Origin: Arthrobacter cryoconiti
Lineage (GTDB): Bacteria; Actinomycetota; Actinomycetes; Actinomycetales; Micrococcaceae
DNA: 64,000 bases
Direction: 5' to 3'
Assembly (NCBI RefSeq): GCF_020905375.1
Contig: NZ_JAJJBU010000006.1
Span: forward strand, 1-64,000
Shown: piece after piece, positions 44,433 through 53,499 of the stretch
Position numbering within the stretch: position 1 is the first letter of the stretch
Layout of the letters: the number at the start of each line of letters is the position of its first letter
The notes under the pieces: model-generated
Databases searched by the model: none
The model's input: only the letters and a program-made list of their open reading frames with translations
Told to the model about the DNA's origin: nothing
Translations under genes and position numbers: made by a program

Positions 44433-45601
44433 GCGTCCCCGTGCGCACCGGAGCCGGTCCGAAGCCGCGTAACCACTCCCGCGACCGTAAAATACGAGCG
44501 TTTTTGCGTAAACCAGCTTTTAGAATGCTGTTCTTGCTACCCGCGGGGGCCGCACTTCTGGTGGGCTTAAACGCTGGCTTGCAGCTCCTGGGTGCAGACG
44601 CCCCGGTGAAGCTGGACAGGCTTCCGGAGATCCACGGCATGCTGTTGGTGCTGTGCTTTGTTGGCACAGTCATCGCTTTAGAACGTACCGTGGCACTGGG
44701 CAAGGCTGTTGGATACGTGTCTCCCGCTCTACTTGGAATCTCCGGCCTTCTGATGATCGCCCCGCTTCCACTATGGGTGGGGAAAGCGGTGTTGCTAGCC
44801 GGAACCATCGCCATGACCTTGGTGTACATTCCGTTGTGGCGTCGTCAACGCGAGAACGTGGTGCTCATTCAAATCTTGGGATCTGTGAGCGCCATTGCGG
44901 CCGCTGCCCTGTGGTTGCGAATCCCCAGCATCGCCATCTTGCTGCCCTTTCTCATCAGCTTCGTGGTGTTGACGATTGCCGGTGAGCGGCTGGAACTGGC
45001 CAGGATCGGCATTACCAGTAAAAAAGCTGAGCCGCTGCTGACGTCGTTGGCCTTCGCCATGACCGCCGCGGCCATGGCTACCTTGTTATGGCCCGCCGTC
45101 GGGTACCCACTGTTTGGCCTGTCCTTGTTGGCCATGGTCGGCTGGCTAGTGCTTTACGACGCCGCCCGTAAGACTGTGCGTTCCACCGGCCTGCCCCGCT
45201 ACATCGCTGCCTGCCTCCTGGCCGGATACGGCTGGCTCGCTATTGCCGGCGTCGTGCTATCAGTGAACCAAACCACTCTTACGGGCCCCGCCTATGACAT
45301 GGTAGTCCACTCCGTATTCTTAGGTTTCACCATTTCCATGATCATGGCTCATGCCCCCGTTATTTTACCGGCCGTACTGCGCAAGCCGTTGCCCTATACG
45401 GAACTCTTCTGGGTTCCGGCAGTGCTCCTCCACGCCTCCTTGCTGCTGCGTTTGGGTCTTGGAGACGCGGCAGGGATTGCGGGTGCCTGGGTGAGCGGTG
45501 GTGTACTGAACGTGATTGCCATCCTTCTCTTCGCTGCCATGGCCTTCTGGCAGGCCACCCATTCACCGAACACTTCCTCTCCTCAAAAGGCCACGGTATG
45601 A
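44429..45601 (+). CDS. Multi-span membrane protein of the nitrite reductase cluster (NnrS-like)
   Basis: 390 residues from GTG 44429, which overlaps the regulator stop (GTGA). About 11-12 spans without large loops; no signal peptide. Stretches such as LPEIHGMLLVLCFVGTVIALERTVALGKA and YDMVVHSVFLGFTISMIMAHAPVILP carry His and Glu residues inside or near spans, as in the heme/copper-binding NnrS family. It overlaps the fusion gene by four bases. NnrS proteins protect against nitrosative stress; that role is inferred here. Confidence 0.8.
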   Translation: MSVPVRTGAGPKPRNHSRDRKIRAFLRKPAFRMLFLLPAGAALLVGLNAGLQLLGADAPVKLDRLPEIHGMLLVLCFVGTVIALERTVALGKAVGYVSPALLGISGLLMIAPLPLWVGKAVLLAGTIAMTLVYIPLWRRQRENVVLIQILGSVSAIAAAALWLRIPSIAILLPFLISFVVLTIAGERLELARIGITSKKAEPLLTSLAFAMTAAAMATLLWPAVGYPLFGLSLLAMVGWLVLYDAARKTVRSTGLPRYIAACLLAGYGWLAIAGVVLSVNQTTLTGPAYDMVVHSVFLGFTISMIMAHAPVILPAVLRKPLPYTELFWVPAVLLHASLLLRLGLGDAAGIAGAWVSGGVLNVIAILLFAAMAFWQATHSPNTSSPQKATV

Positions 45602-48282
45602 ACATCTCACTGACTCCTGCCGGGAAGCCCGCAGTACCCGCTCCCATGAACCGGTCGCGATGGCACCTGCGCGCCAACGCACCTGCCATCGCGTGGCTGC
45701 TGGCTCTTGTCGTTGTGGTGCTTTTTCACCGCAATATTCCGGTGTCCGGGTGGCTTATGGTGCATCTGCTGTTGCTCGGGGCCGTGACGAACTCGATATT
45801 GGTGTGGTCATGGCACTTCGCCCAGGCGCTGCTCCGTGGGCCCAACCCCGGTTCGCGTGGCATGGTGACCCGGCTGGTTTTGCTCAACGCGGCTGTGGTG
45901 GCTGTGGTGGTTTCCATGGTCGCGAACATCTGGGTGCTGACTTTGTTCGGCAGCATCGTTGTGGGCGCTGTAGTGGCGGCTCACGCAGTGGTGTTGGGGC
46001 TGCGCGCGCGCACGTCTCTGCCCTCCCGCTTTGGACCGACAGTCTGGTATTACGTAGCTGCTTGCCTCTTGTTGCCCGTAGGCGCAGGAGTCGGTGCCGC
46101 GCTCGCAGCTGGTCTGCCAGAAGAGTTGCACGCCCGTTTGCTATTGGTCCACATGAGCGTGAACGTTCTGGGATTTGTGGGCATCACAGTGCTCGGGACG
46201 CTGATGACACTGCTGCCTACCATGCTGCACACTCGCGTGGCCGACGGCGCCGAGACCGTTGCGCGGCACGGAGCAGTACCGCTGTTGGCGGGCGTGCTCC
46301 TGACCGCCATTGGCGCTAGTGCCGGGACCATGTTCTTATGCACTGTTGGATTGCTCGTTTACCTGGGTGCGATCGTGTATATCTGCATTCCTTTAGTGAA
46401 GGTGGTGCGGGCCAAACCGGCCGTGACGTTTGCCCCGCTTTCCGCTGTGGCGGCCTTGGTCTGGCTGGTGGTTTCGATCGTGTGGCTGGTGCTGCTGACG
46501 ATGACCGCAGGTGGTTGGGATGGGTTGCACCGTGGCCTTGTGACTGTGGCTCCCGTGCTGGCAGCCGGTTTCGCGGCACAAGTGCTCGGAGCTGCGCTGA
46601 CCTATTTGGCTCCGGTGGTGCTAGGTGGCGGACCGGCAATGCTCAAACACCGGGTAGCCATTTTGGATAAGGTCGGGGTGTTTCGTGTGGTGCTGACGAA
46701 CTTCGCCTTGCTAGTTTCTTTGCTGCCAGTACCGAGCCTGGTCAAGGTAGGCACCAGCTTCCTGGTGCTTGTGGGTCTGGCTTGGATTCTGCCGTTGTTG
46801 GCTTTGGCCTTATTCAAGAAGCCCAGTGGTCCGCGGGAGGACGCTGGCATCGGTGGCGCGGGCATAGCCGCGGGTGCCGCCTTCGACCTTGCCCCCGGGC
46901 GAAGGTGGGGGATGGCAGCGACCGGGATGGCCGTCGTCGTACTGGTCATGGTGGCGGGAGTTATTGCGGACCCCACCACGCTTCCTGGGCTGAACCAGGC
47001 AGCCGCGCAGTCCACGGTGCAGGCCACCGGAGTGACCACTACGGTGGACATCACGATGAAAGACATGCGCTTCCACCCGGACAAGGTGGAAGTACCTCTT
47101 GGCAACAAACTAGTCATCAACGTGGTCAACCAGGATTCGATGGTGCATGATTTGGTCACCGCGGCTGGAGCGGAATCGGGACGGCTTTACCCCGGCGAGA
47201 AAGCCACAGTGGATGCCGGTGTCATTGGTGCGGGCATGGACGGTTGGTGCAGTATTGCCGGGCACAAACAGCAGGGGATGGTGTTTAGCATCGCGGTAAC
47301 CGGTGGGCCAATCGCAGCGCCGTCCGCATCCGCTACACCCGGTGGCGGGATGGCAGGCATGGATCACAGCGGTGCGGGCTCAAGCGCCACCGGCCCCAGT
47401 GCCGCCTCCCTCCTGGATTTTATGAAGAAAGCGCCAGCCGACTTCACCGCACACGATCCGGTAATTCCGGCGTTGCCGCAAGGAAACGTTCATAAGGTGG
47501 CGATGAAGGTCACGGAGCAAAAACAGGATGTGGCTGTGGGGGTGAATCAGACACTGTGGACATTCAACGGCACAGCTCCAGGACCCACACTGCGCGGAAA
47601 AGTGGGGGACAAGTTCATTATTACCCTCACGAATGATGGCTCTCTGGGTCACTCGATCGACCTTCACGCCGGCGCTCTGGCCCCGGACCAGCCAATGCGC
47701 ACCATCAACCCGGGGGAGACATTGACGTATTCCTTCACGGCAACCCGTGCCGGGATCTGGATGTATCACTGCAGCACTATGCCCATGAGTCTTCATATTG
47801 CCAACGGCATGTTTGGCGCTGTCATCATCGATCCGCCCGGGCTGCCCAGTGTGGATAAGGAGTATGTGCTCATTCAGTCGGAACTGTATCTTGGACCGCA
47901 AGGTGGAGTGGCGGACCTGGCCAAAATTCAGGCTGAAAAGCCCGATGCCGTGGTGTTCAACGGCTATGCCAACCAGTACGACTTCCGCCCACTGACCGCC
48001 AAAGTGGGCGAGAAGGTGCGTGTTTGGGTGCTCGACGCCGGTCCCAACAAGGCGACGTCGTTCCACATTGTCGGTGGGCAGCTAAGCACCGTGTGGAGTG
48101 AGGGCCGATACTTACTGGATGGCTCAGATCCGAGCGCCGGATCCCAGGCCCTGGCGCTGGCTCCGGCGCAGGGCGGATTTGTGGAGTTGACGTTCCCGGA
48201 GGCCGGAAACTACCCGTTTGTGTCCCACTATATGGTGGACGCCGAGCGGGGAGCCCATGGAATATTTGCGATCAGTCAGTAG
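45598..48282 (+). CDS. nirK: NnrS-like membrane region fused to cupredoxin and copper nitrite reductase (NirK)
   Basis: 894 residues. Residues 1-460: about 12 membrane spans similar to the preceding protein, including HMSVNVLGFVGITVLGTLMTLLPTMLHTR. Residues 480-570: a cupredoxin with ligands His517, Cys551, His556, Met561. Residues 640-894: two-domain NirK. Type 1 copper: His685, Cys725, His733, Met738. Type 2 copper: His690, His724, His877. Catalytic Asp688 and His823 are kept (GHSIDLH; SFHIVGG). It reduces nitrite to NO on the outer membrane face; the extra cupredoxin can pass electrons to the type 1 site. Linkers are Ala/Gly/Met-rich (GGGMAGMDHSGAG). Confidence 0.95.
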   Translation: MNISLTPAGKPAVPAPMNRSRWHLRANAPAIAWLLALVVVVLFHRNIPVSGWLMVHLLLLGAVTNSILVWSWHFAQALLRGPNPGSRGMVTRLVLLNAAVVAVVVSMVANIWVLTLFGSIVVGAVVAAHAVVLGLRARTSLPSRFGPTVWYYVAACLLLPVGAGVGAALAAGLPEELHARLLLVHMSVNVLGFVGITVLGTLMTLLPTMLHTRVADGAETVARHGAVPLLAGVLLTAIGASAGTMFLCTVGLLVYLGAIVYICIPLVKVVRAKPAVTFAPLSAVAALVWLVVSIVWLVLLTMTAGGWDGLHRGLVTVAPVLAAGFAAQVLGAALTYLAPVVLGGGPAMLKHRVAILDKVGVFRVVLTNFALLVSLLPVPSLVKVGTSFLVLVGLAWILPLLALALFKKPSGPREDAGIGGAGIAAGAAFDLAPGRRWGMAATGMAVVVLVMVAGVIADPTTLPGLNQAAAQSTVQATGVTTTVDITMKDMRFHPDKVEVPLGNKLVINVVNQDSMVHDLVTAAGAESGRLYPGEKATVDAGVIGAGMDGWCSIAGHKQQGMVFSIAVTGGPIAAPSASATPGGGMAGMDHSGAGSSATGPSAASLLDFMKKAPADFTAHDPVIPALPQGNVHKVAMKVTEQKQDVAVGVNQTLWTFNGTAPGPTLRGKVGDKFIITLTNDGSLGHSIDLHAGALAPDQPMRTINPGETLTYSFTATRAGIWMYHCSTMPMSLHIANGMFGAVIIDPPGLPSVDKEYVLIQSELYLGPQGGVADLAKIQAEKPDAVVFNGYANQYDFRPLTAKVGEKVRVWVLDAGPNKATSFHIVGGQLSTVWSEGRYLLDGSDPSAGSQALALAPAQGGFVELTFPEAGNYPFVSHYMVDAERGAHGIFAISQ

Positions 48283-48969
48283 GGCTCTGTTTGGGTGAGA
48301 CCGGTTCTTAGCGTATGTCGGAGGATGGCGGGTTAGAGGGATTCGCGGAGTTTGTTGGGCGCCCCTCATTTCCAGATGGAGGGCGTTGCAGGCTACTCTT
48401 TGCGGCGCTGACTCTTTGCGGCACTGAAATGAGGGTGATAAGCCGCAGGAGACCCAAGGGATGCCGCGTTGATTACACCACGATTGCCCATTCATGCAGC
48501 TGCCTGAAAACCAGTTCAGCCGCCGTGGTGTCAGCCAGAGTGAGACCACGTAGTCAATCAAGAGCAATGCCCGTGTGGTCATCATGAACCAACCTGCTGT
48601 CTGGTTCGGGGCCGCTGAGTCGGCCCCGAACGTAGAGGCACCGCCGCGCGGCTCCCACGCATCCATCGATGTGCAGCGCCGCAGTTACCGAGCGATCTCG
48701 CGGACACCCTCACCCTGGGCTCACCAAAGTACATTGTCACCCGGCTCGGACAGAGACCCTTAACAAAGGGACGCTTTTGTGGGGCGCTACTAATTCAAAC
48801 CTCCAGCTTGGCGTAATCATTAGTCCCCTGAAAAATCCTGCCCTTTTCGGCCAGTCCATGGGCGCGAGCGGAGCTAGCTGGCGCAATGCTGTAGCTAGGT
48901 CTGCTTTCTTCACCATAAAGAACGACATGACGGTTTGCATCAATACAGCCGGATGGCAGGGGCTTGACA
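48283..48969. other. 0.69-kb region without an intact gene
   Basis: A strong hairpin (10-bp perfect arms, TTCGGGGCCG/CGGCCCCGAA) lies at 48605-48630. Minus-strand reading of about 48470-48600 gives a coding-like fragment broken by stops (DDHTGIALD, then LRGLTLADTTAAELVFRQLH), which might be an old transposase or enzyme remnant, but I cannot name it. The open frames across this region lack ribosome sites and overlap the nitrite reductase tail. Probably decayed DNA behind the nirK gene. Confidence 0.4.
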
Positions 48970-49833
48970 CTAGATGGCAGCTAACGCCGAGCGCACGGCT
49001 TGGGCTAGCGTCGTGGTCGGCCGGCCGATCAGTTTCTGCAGCTCGCCGCCGGGCACCAGAAGGTCCCCGCGGGCGATCCCCAGATCTGAATCGGCAAGAA
49101 TGTCGGCAAATGCCTCGGGGACACCCGCCCCGGCCAGTACGCGGGCGTAGTCGGCCGCGGGCATGTCCTGGTAGGTGACGGGCTCGCCCGTGGCAGCGCT
49201 GATTTCGGCGGCGAGCTCGACCATGGTGAATGCGTGGTCTCCGCCCAGTTCGTAGACCTTGCCGCCCTGACCGTCGGTGGTCAGCACTGCGGCGGCGGCC
49301 TGCGCGTAGTCGGCTCGGGAGGCGGCGCTGACGCGGCCGTCCCCTGCGCTTCCGACTAAAGTCCCCTGCGCCAGAGTGCCAGGAAGCTGCTCGGTGTAGT
49401 TCTCCAGGTACCAGCCGTTGCGCAGGAGTGCAAAGGGGACGCCTGAATCCTGGAGCAGGGTTTCGGTGGCATGGTGCTCGGCGGCCAGCTTCATGCCGGT
49501 GGTGTCGACGTTTGCGATGCTGGTGTAAACCACTAGCTTCATGCCTTCAGCCTTCGCGGCCTCTATCACGTTGCGGTGTTGCTCCACGCGCTGTCCCACC
49601 TCGCTGCCGGAGATCAACAGTACTTTGTCAGCTCCTTGGAAGGCGGCGGCCACGGAGGCAGGGTTGGTGTAATCCATGGTCTTGACTTGGACGCCGCGGG
49701 CGGCAAAATCTGCAAGCTTATCGACGGAGCGGCCGGTGGCCACGATGCTCGACGCGGGGAAATTGTGTTCGAGCAGTGCTTCCACAACGTGCCGGCCCAA
49801 CTGGCCGCTTGCTCCTGTAATGACGATTCTCAT
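48970..49833 (-). CDS. qorB: NAD(P)H:quinone oxidoreductase-like NmrA protein (QorB type)
   Basis: 287 residues with GAAAGGAA upstream. Atypical SDR: MRIVITGASGQLGRHVVEALLEH at the front, ATGRSVDKLADFAARGVQV (NADP side), VLLISGSEVGQRVEQHRNVIEAAKAEG and YTSIANVDTTGM. This is the QorB/YtfG pattern. It reduces quinones by two electrons. In E. coli ytfG also sits beside the HxlR-type ytfH; the same divergent pairing is seen here. Confidence 0.9.
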   Translation of the reverse strand: MRIVITGASGQLGRHVVEALLEHNFPASSIVATGRSVDKLADFAARGVQVKTMDYTNPASVAAAFQGADKVLLISGSEVGQRVEQHRNVIEAAKAEGMKLVVYTSIANVDTTGMKLAAEHHATETLLQDSGVPFALLRNGWYLENYTEQLPGTLAQGTLVGSAGDGRVSAASRADYAQAAAAVLTTDGQGGKVYELGGDHAFTMVELAAEISAATGEPVTYQDMPAADYARVLAGAGVPEAFADILADSDLGIARGDLLVPGGELQKLIGRPTTTLAQAVRSALAAI

Positions 49834-49855
49834 GGGGTGGTTCCTTTCATTGTTC

Positions 49856-49913
49856 GTACTCTGTCACCGTGAACAACCAGTGGAGAGTTGAGATACTTCC
49901 CAGTGGAGAGTAC
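49856..49913. promoter_or_regulatory. Repeats in the qorB/HxlR divergent promoter
   Basis: CCAGTGGAGAGT occurs twice as a direct repeat (49877-49888 and 49900-49911, 23 bases apart). GTACTCT at 49856-49862 mirrors AGAGTAC at 49907-49913. TAAGGT at 49925-49930 lies six bases before the HxlR ATG, fitting a leaderless -10 box. The repeats are candidate binding sites of the HxlR protein. Confidence 0.55.
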
Positions 49914-49936
49914 GCACTTTCAGGTAAGGTACTGGA

Positions 49937-50314
49937 ATGAAGGTAAGTATCCCGGCAGCACCCCTCCCACTCGCGTTTCCCGATGGCGTGTTCCCGGCTG
50001 GCTGCCCCAGCCGGACTGTATTGGACCACATCACCAGTAAGTGGGGAGTCCTGATCCTCGTCTCACTCTCAGAAGGTGGGCAGCGATGGAGTGAGTTGCG
50101 ACGGAGGGCGGAAGGCATCAGCGAGAAGATGCTTGCACAAACGCTGAAGACACTTGAACGGGACGGCCTGGTTAGTAGGCATGCACAAGTAATCATCCCG
50201 CCCCGTGTTGACTACAGTTTGACCGAGCGTGGATATGAACTAAGCACGCTCCTGGTCCCTCTGGTGGCCTGGGCGTTCAATAACGCAGACGCCATCGTCA
50301 ACGGCCAACGCTGA
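49937..50314 (+). CDS. HxlR-family transcriptional regulator
   Basis: 125 residues. HxlR winged helix: CPSRTVLDHITSKWGVLILVSLSEGGQRWSELRRRAEGISEKMLAQTLKTLERDGLVSRHAQVIIPPRVDYSLTERGYEL. The single Cys near the N-terminus (GCPSR) is the conserved redox cysteine of QorR/YodB-type sensors, so diamide, quinones or aldehydes may modify it. It most likely controls the divergent qorB and itself. Confidence 0.92.
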   Translation: MKVSIPAAPLPLAFPDGVFPAGCPSRTVLDHITSKWGVLILVSLSEGGQRWSELRRRAEGISEKMLAQTLKTLERDGLVSRHAQVIIPPRVDYSLTERGYELSTLLVPLVAWAFNNADAIVNGQR

Positions 50315-50456
50315 CGGTGTCGGCGCACTACTCACAGGCCCATCCCGGAGCTAGACGCAAAGTGCAGCTAGGTATCACCGCAGTCAGGTGTCTTAGAAAG
50401 CTGTTTTTTAAGGCAGTGCCGGTATCGGAATGAGCCCGCAGCGAGGGCTCATGTGG

Positions 50457-51437
50457 CTACTTGCTTTTGGCGGTGTTTGCATTCCGGATCGCGAGCTGCG
50501 CGAACGCCTCTTTGAGCTCCGGGGGATGAACGACTTCAATGTCGGTGTCGAAACGGTTTAGGGATGCTGCAAGCGCGACCCATGACCATGAGCCGACCTC
50601 CAGACTGCACCGATCCGGACCGAGATCTTCGACGACCCCGTCGTCGGCGAACGGTAAAACTTCTCCCGATGCCCGGCTGAGGATCACCTTCCCGTTGCAC
50701 GGCCATTTATTGGTCTCCTCTGAGCCCTTGAAGCGGGCCGACACGTATTCGGCCACGTTGCCTCCAGGCACCTTCCGCGGAGTGAATCGTGGCCCGGCCG
50801 GGGTTCGCGGTGCGATCCGGTCGGCACGGAAGATGCGCCAGTCGCCCTGGTCCGGATCCCAGGCCACCAGGTACCACCGGCCGGACGAAGTCACCAAATG
50901 GTGCGGTTCCACTTTTCGCGCTGACCCTTGTTCGGTATCGGGGCGCCGGGTCTCGTAGTCGAAGCGAAGTACCTCTCGCGCGCGGATAGCACTCGACAGT
51001 GCAATGAGTACGCTAGGGTCCACTGAATCCGGCGCTGCATGGCCCGAGTGACTCTGGATCGTCGTGAACTCTAAAGCGCTCAAACGATGACGGAGCCGGG
51101 AGGGCATCACTTGGCGCACTGTGGTCAAAGCTCTGAGAGCTGCTTCTTCGATTCCCACACCGGTGAGGGTTGCCGCTTGCAGAGCGACCGCGAGAGCGAT
51201 CACTTGCTCGTCGTCGAACAGCAGAGGGGGCAGTTCACTGCCGGCGTCGAGGCGGTAACCGCCTTCCGGTCCCATTGATGCCTGGATGCGGTAGCCCATC
51301 TCGCGCAGACGATCCACGTCGCGGCGCACCGTGCGATGGCTGATCCCCAGCCGCTCAGCGAGCACAGAGCCTGGCCAGTCGCGTCTGCTCTGCAGCAGAG
51401 ACAGCAGACTCAATAGCCGGGATGTGGTCGTCGTCAT
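50457..51437 (-). CDS. HTH_11-WYL transcriptional regulator
   Basis: 326 residues. N-terminal HTH: SRLLSLLSLLQSRRDWPGSVLAERLGISHRTVRRDVDRLREMGYRIQASMGPEGGYRL. The WYL domain is seen as HHLVTSSGRWYLVAWDPDQGDWRIFRADRI, and a WCX-like end follows. TAGTAT lies six bases before the ATG. It is divergent from a PhnB-like gene, a frequent neighbour of such regulators; the ligand is unknown. Confidence 0.92.
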   Translation of the reverse strand: MTTTTSRLLSLLSLLQSRRDWPGSVLAERLGISHRTVRRDVDRLREMGYRIQASMGPEGGYRLDAGSELPPLLFDDEQVIALAVALQAATLTGVGIEEAALRALTTVRQVMPSRLRHRLSALEFTTIQSHSGHAAPDSVDPSVLIALSSAIRAREVLRFDYETRRPDTEQGSARKVEPHHLVTSSGRWYLVAWDPDQGDWRIFRADRIAPRTPAGPRFTPRKVPGGNVAEYVSARFKGSEETNKWPCNGKVILSRASGEVLPFADDGVVEDLGPDRCSLEVGSWSWVALAASLNRFDTDIEVVHPPELKEAFAQLAIRNANTAKSK

Positions 51438-51456
51438 TCCTCGATACTAGTTCTCA

Positions 51457-51479
51457 TATAGGACTAATCCTGACCTATA
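51457..51479. promoter_or_regulatory. WYL-regulator operator, TATAGG-N11-CCTATA
   Basis: A 23-base inverted repeat with perfect 6-bp arms (51457-51462 and 51474-51479) sits between the divergent WYL regulator and PhnB-like genes, about 20 bases upstream of the regulator start and 60 upstream of the other. The palindrome and its place make it the likely shared operator. Confidence 0.7.
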
Positions 51480-51540
51480 CGCCTGAGAGAGTTGATATTG
51501 CCAGGGTAAAAGCCCGGCGACGTTCTCACTAGGAGCAGTT

Positions 51541-52008
51541 ATGAGCATTAAAACGACCACCCATCTTAACTTCCGTGGCGATGCCCGTGCGGCGCTGGAG
51601 TTCTACCAGTCCGTCTTCGGCGGCCAGACGGCCATCGCGACTTATGGCGACTTCGGCATGCCCAAAGACGCGCCCGGCGCCGAGAACGTCGTCTTCGGCC
51701 AGCTTGAATCCGAAGAGGGTCTCCAAGTGATGGCCTATGACATCCCAGGCCACTCGGAGGGTTCAAAAGTCGTGCCCGGCTCGACCTTTCGCGAAAACGG
51801 CGTCACGGTCACCGATCAGCCATTCTTCGTCTCCGTGCGCGGTGAGACCCTGGACGAGGTCCAGGGCTACTGGGCTACGCTCTCGGTCGACGCCAGGATT
51901 GTGGAGGAATTCGCTGCGTCTGCTTGGAGCGCTGGATTCGGTATGCTTACCGATCGCTTCGGAGTGACGTGGATCCTTGACGTAGCTGCCGCTTACCCCG
52001 CGGTGTAA
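51541..52008 (+). CDS. PhnB/VOC-family protein
   Basis: 155 residues with TAGGAGC upstream. KTTTHLNFRGDARAALEFYQSVFGGQTAIATYGDFG is the typical beginning of PhnB-like VOC proteins (formerly labelled 3-demethylubiquinone methyltransferase), and RFGVTWILDVA is the usual end. Enzymatic activity is unproven for these. Controlled very probably by the divergent WYL regulator. Confidence 0.9.
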   Translation: MSIKTTTHLNFRGDARAALEFYQSVFGGQTAIATYGDFGMPKDAPGAENVVFGQLESEEGLQVMAYDIPGHSEGSKVVPGSTFRENGVTVTDQPFFVSVRGETLDEVQGYWATLSVDARIVEEFAASAWSAGFGMLTDRFGVTWILDVAAAYPAV

Positions 52009-52317
52009 CACCATGGAGCCGCGGCGCGGACGACGAGAACGTTCGCGCCGCAGCCGCCGTACTCGATCCTCGAACGCGATGTCCTTCCTATGTGCGCGAA
52101 GTACGACATAGGATTGCTCACCTGGCGCCCCTTGCCTGGGGCCTGCCAACCGGGAAATACAGCAACGGACAGCGAACGCCCATTTCGCCCTGACGTGGGA
52201 TGTGGGTGCCAGCCACCGGCGATCCAAAACGAAAGCCAGCGCAGGCGTCCTCCCGCAGAGCGCAGCGCACTAGCATTCCCCACAATGCCCTCGCCAACTT
52301 TTCTCTCCAGGAGCACC
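52009..52317. other. Intergenic region with two inverted repeats
   Basis: GCGGCGCG (52021-52028) pairs with CGCGCCGC (52044-52051) and could end the PhnB-like transcript. TCCTATGT (52086-52093) pairs with ACATAGGA (52106-52113) and may be an operator or hairpin ahead of the AlkZ-like gene. No gene is seen; the open frame that crosses from 52090 has no ribosome site until the ATG at 52318. Confidence 0.5.
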
Positions 52318-53499
52318 ATGCGCCATGTCCCTAATACCGAGCGGCGCGCCCGACTCGCGCGCCGCCATGCACTCTCACCCGATGCCCACGTGCGCACTGT
52401 CGAAGACGCTACCCGGGCAGTAGTCGCACTGCATGCAACTGATGCGCCCTCGGTACATCTGTCCGTCTGGGCGAGGACGATCGGCGTCGTTCCCGCCGAC
52501 GTTGACCGCGCTTTGTACACTGACCGCACCCTCGTCAAACAGCTTGCAATGAGGCGCACACTCTTCGCATTTCCCAAGGAGCTTCTGCCTGCCGTCTTGC
52601 CAAGCTCTGCTGCTAGGGTCGCGTCGAGCGAACGTGCCAGAATGAGCCGGGATCTTGTGCGTGCAGGCATTGCCAGCGACGGAGGTATCTGGCTGGATCG
52701 GGCAGAGATCGCTGTGGTCGCAGCCCTCACCGGCGGCGTACCTCTCTCGGCGGCGCAACTCAGGCGTGCAGCGCCCCTGATCGACGTAACGGTACAGAGC
52801 ACCGCTGGGGAGAGCTGGTCGGCTCCCCAGGTACTCACCCTCCTCGGCGCCGAAGGAGCGAATATGCGCGGCCCGTGCACGGGTTCTTTCCCTACCGCCC
52901 GACCATTGTGGACGTGTACCTCAAGCTGGCTCGAAGATCCGATTGACAGCTGGACCGCCAAGGATGGTTACCGCGAACTTGTGCGCCGTTGGCTCTTCGC
53001 CTTCGGTCCAGGCACAGAAGATGACATGGTGTGGTGGCTAGGTGCGACGAAGGGGATCGTGCGCGCAGCATTGGAAGACCTCGGCGCGGTAGCGGTTACC
53101 TTGGATCAGTCTGCCGTGGGCTGGCTATTACCAAACGACCTCGAAGAAGTGAGAGATCCTGAACCGTGGACTGCGCTCCTTCCGCCATTAGACCCCACTG
53201 TCATGGGGTGGAAGGGCCGTGGCTTCTACCTTGGTTCCCATCATGGCAGTCTGTTTGACAGCCGCGGGAATGCCGGCACGACGGCGTGGGTCGACGGGCG
53301 CATAGTGGGCTGTTGGATCCAAGACCAGAACGCAACCGTCCGTTTGGGCTTATTGGAAGAGGTTTCCGCAGCAGCCACTCGGTCCCTCAACGATCACGCC
53401 GCAGATCTCACGGAGTGGCTCAACGGTATTCGAAGCCCTACCGGCTACCAATCGTCAATGATGCGCGCCTTAGCCGCCGACTGGTCCCCCAAGCATTAG
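52318..53499 (+). CDS. AlkZ-like winged-helix DNA-binding protein (HTH_42)
   Basis: 393 residues; ATG 52318 follows CAGGAG and starts at the conserved family N-terminus (TERRARLARRHALSP). HTH_42 features: VVALHATDAPSVHLSVWARTIG, LVKQLAMRRTLFAFPKELLPAVL, and GPGTEDDMVWWLGATKGIVRAAL. In DNA glycosylases of this family (AlkZ, YcaQ) the first segment has a catalytic Q-x-Q or Q-x-D; here it reads His-Ala-Thr-Asp. Base-excision activity is therefore doubtful. The second segment (WKGRGFYLG) is normal. Confidence 0.88.
   Translation: MRHVPNTERRARLARRHALSPDAHVRTVEDATRAVVALHATDAPSVHLSVWARTIGVVPADVDRALYTDRTLVKQLAMRRTLFAFPKELLPAVLPSSAARVASSERARMSRDLVRAGIASDGGIWLDRAEIAVVAALTGGVPLSAAQLRRAAPLIDVTVQSTAGESWSAPQVLTLLGAEGANMRGPCTGSFPTARPLWTCTSSWLEDPIDSWTAKDGYRELVRRWLFAFGPGTEDDMVWWLGATKGIVRAALEDLGAVAVTLDQSAVGWLLPNDLEEVRDPEPWTALLPPLDPTVMGWKGRGFYLGSHHGSLFDSRGNAGTTAWVDGRIVGCWIQDQNATVRLGLLEEVSAAATRSLNDHAADLTEWLNGIRSPTGYQSSMMRALAADWSPKH

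Noticed and set aside
48124-48666. Minus-strand frame of 180 codons after nirK as a gene.
   Set aside because: It overlaps the nitrite reductase coding end, has no ribosome site and mixed composition; only a coding-like scrap with stops is visible in another frame.
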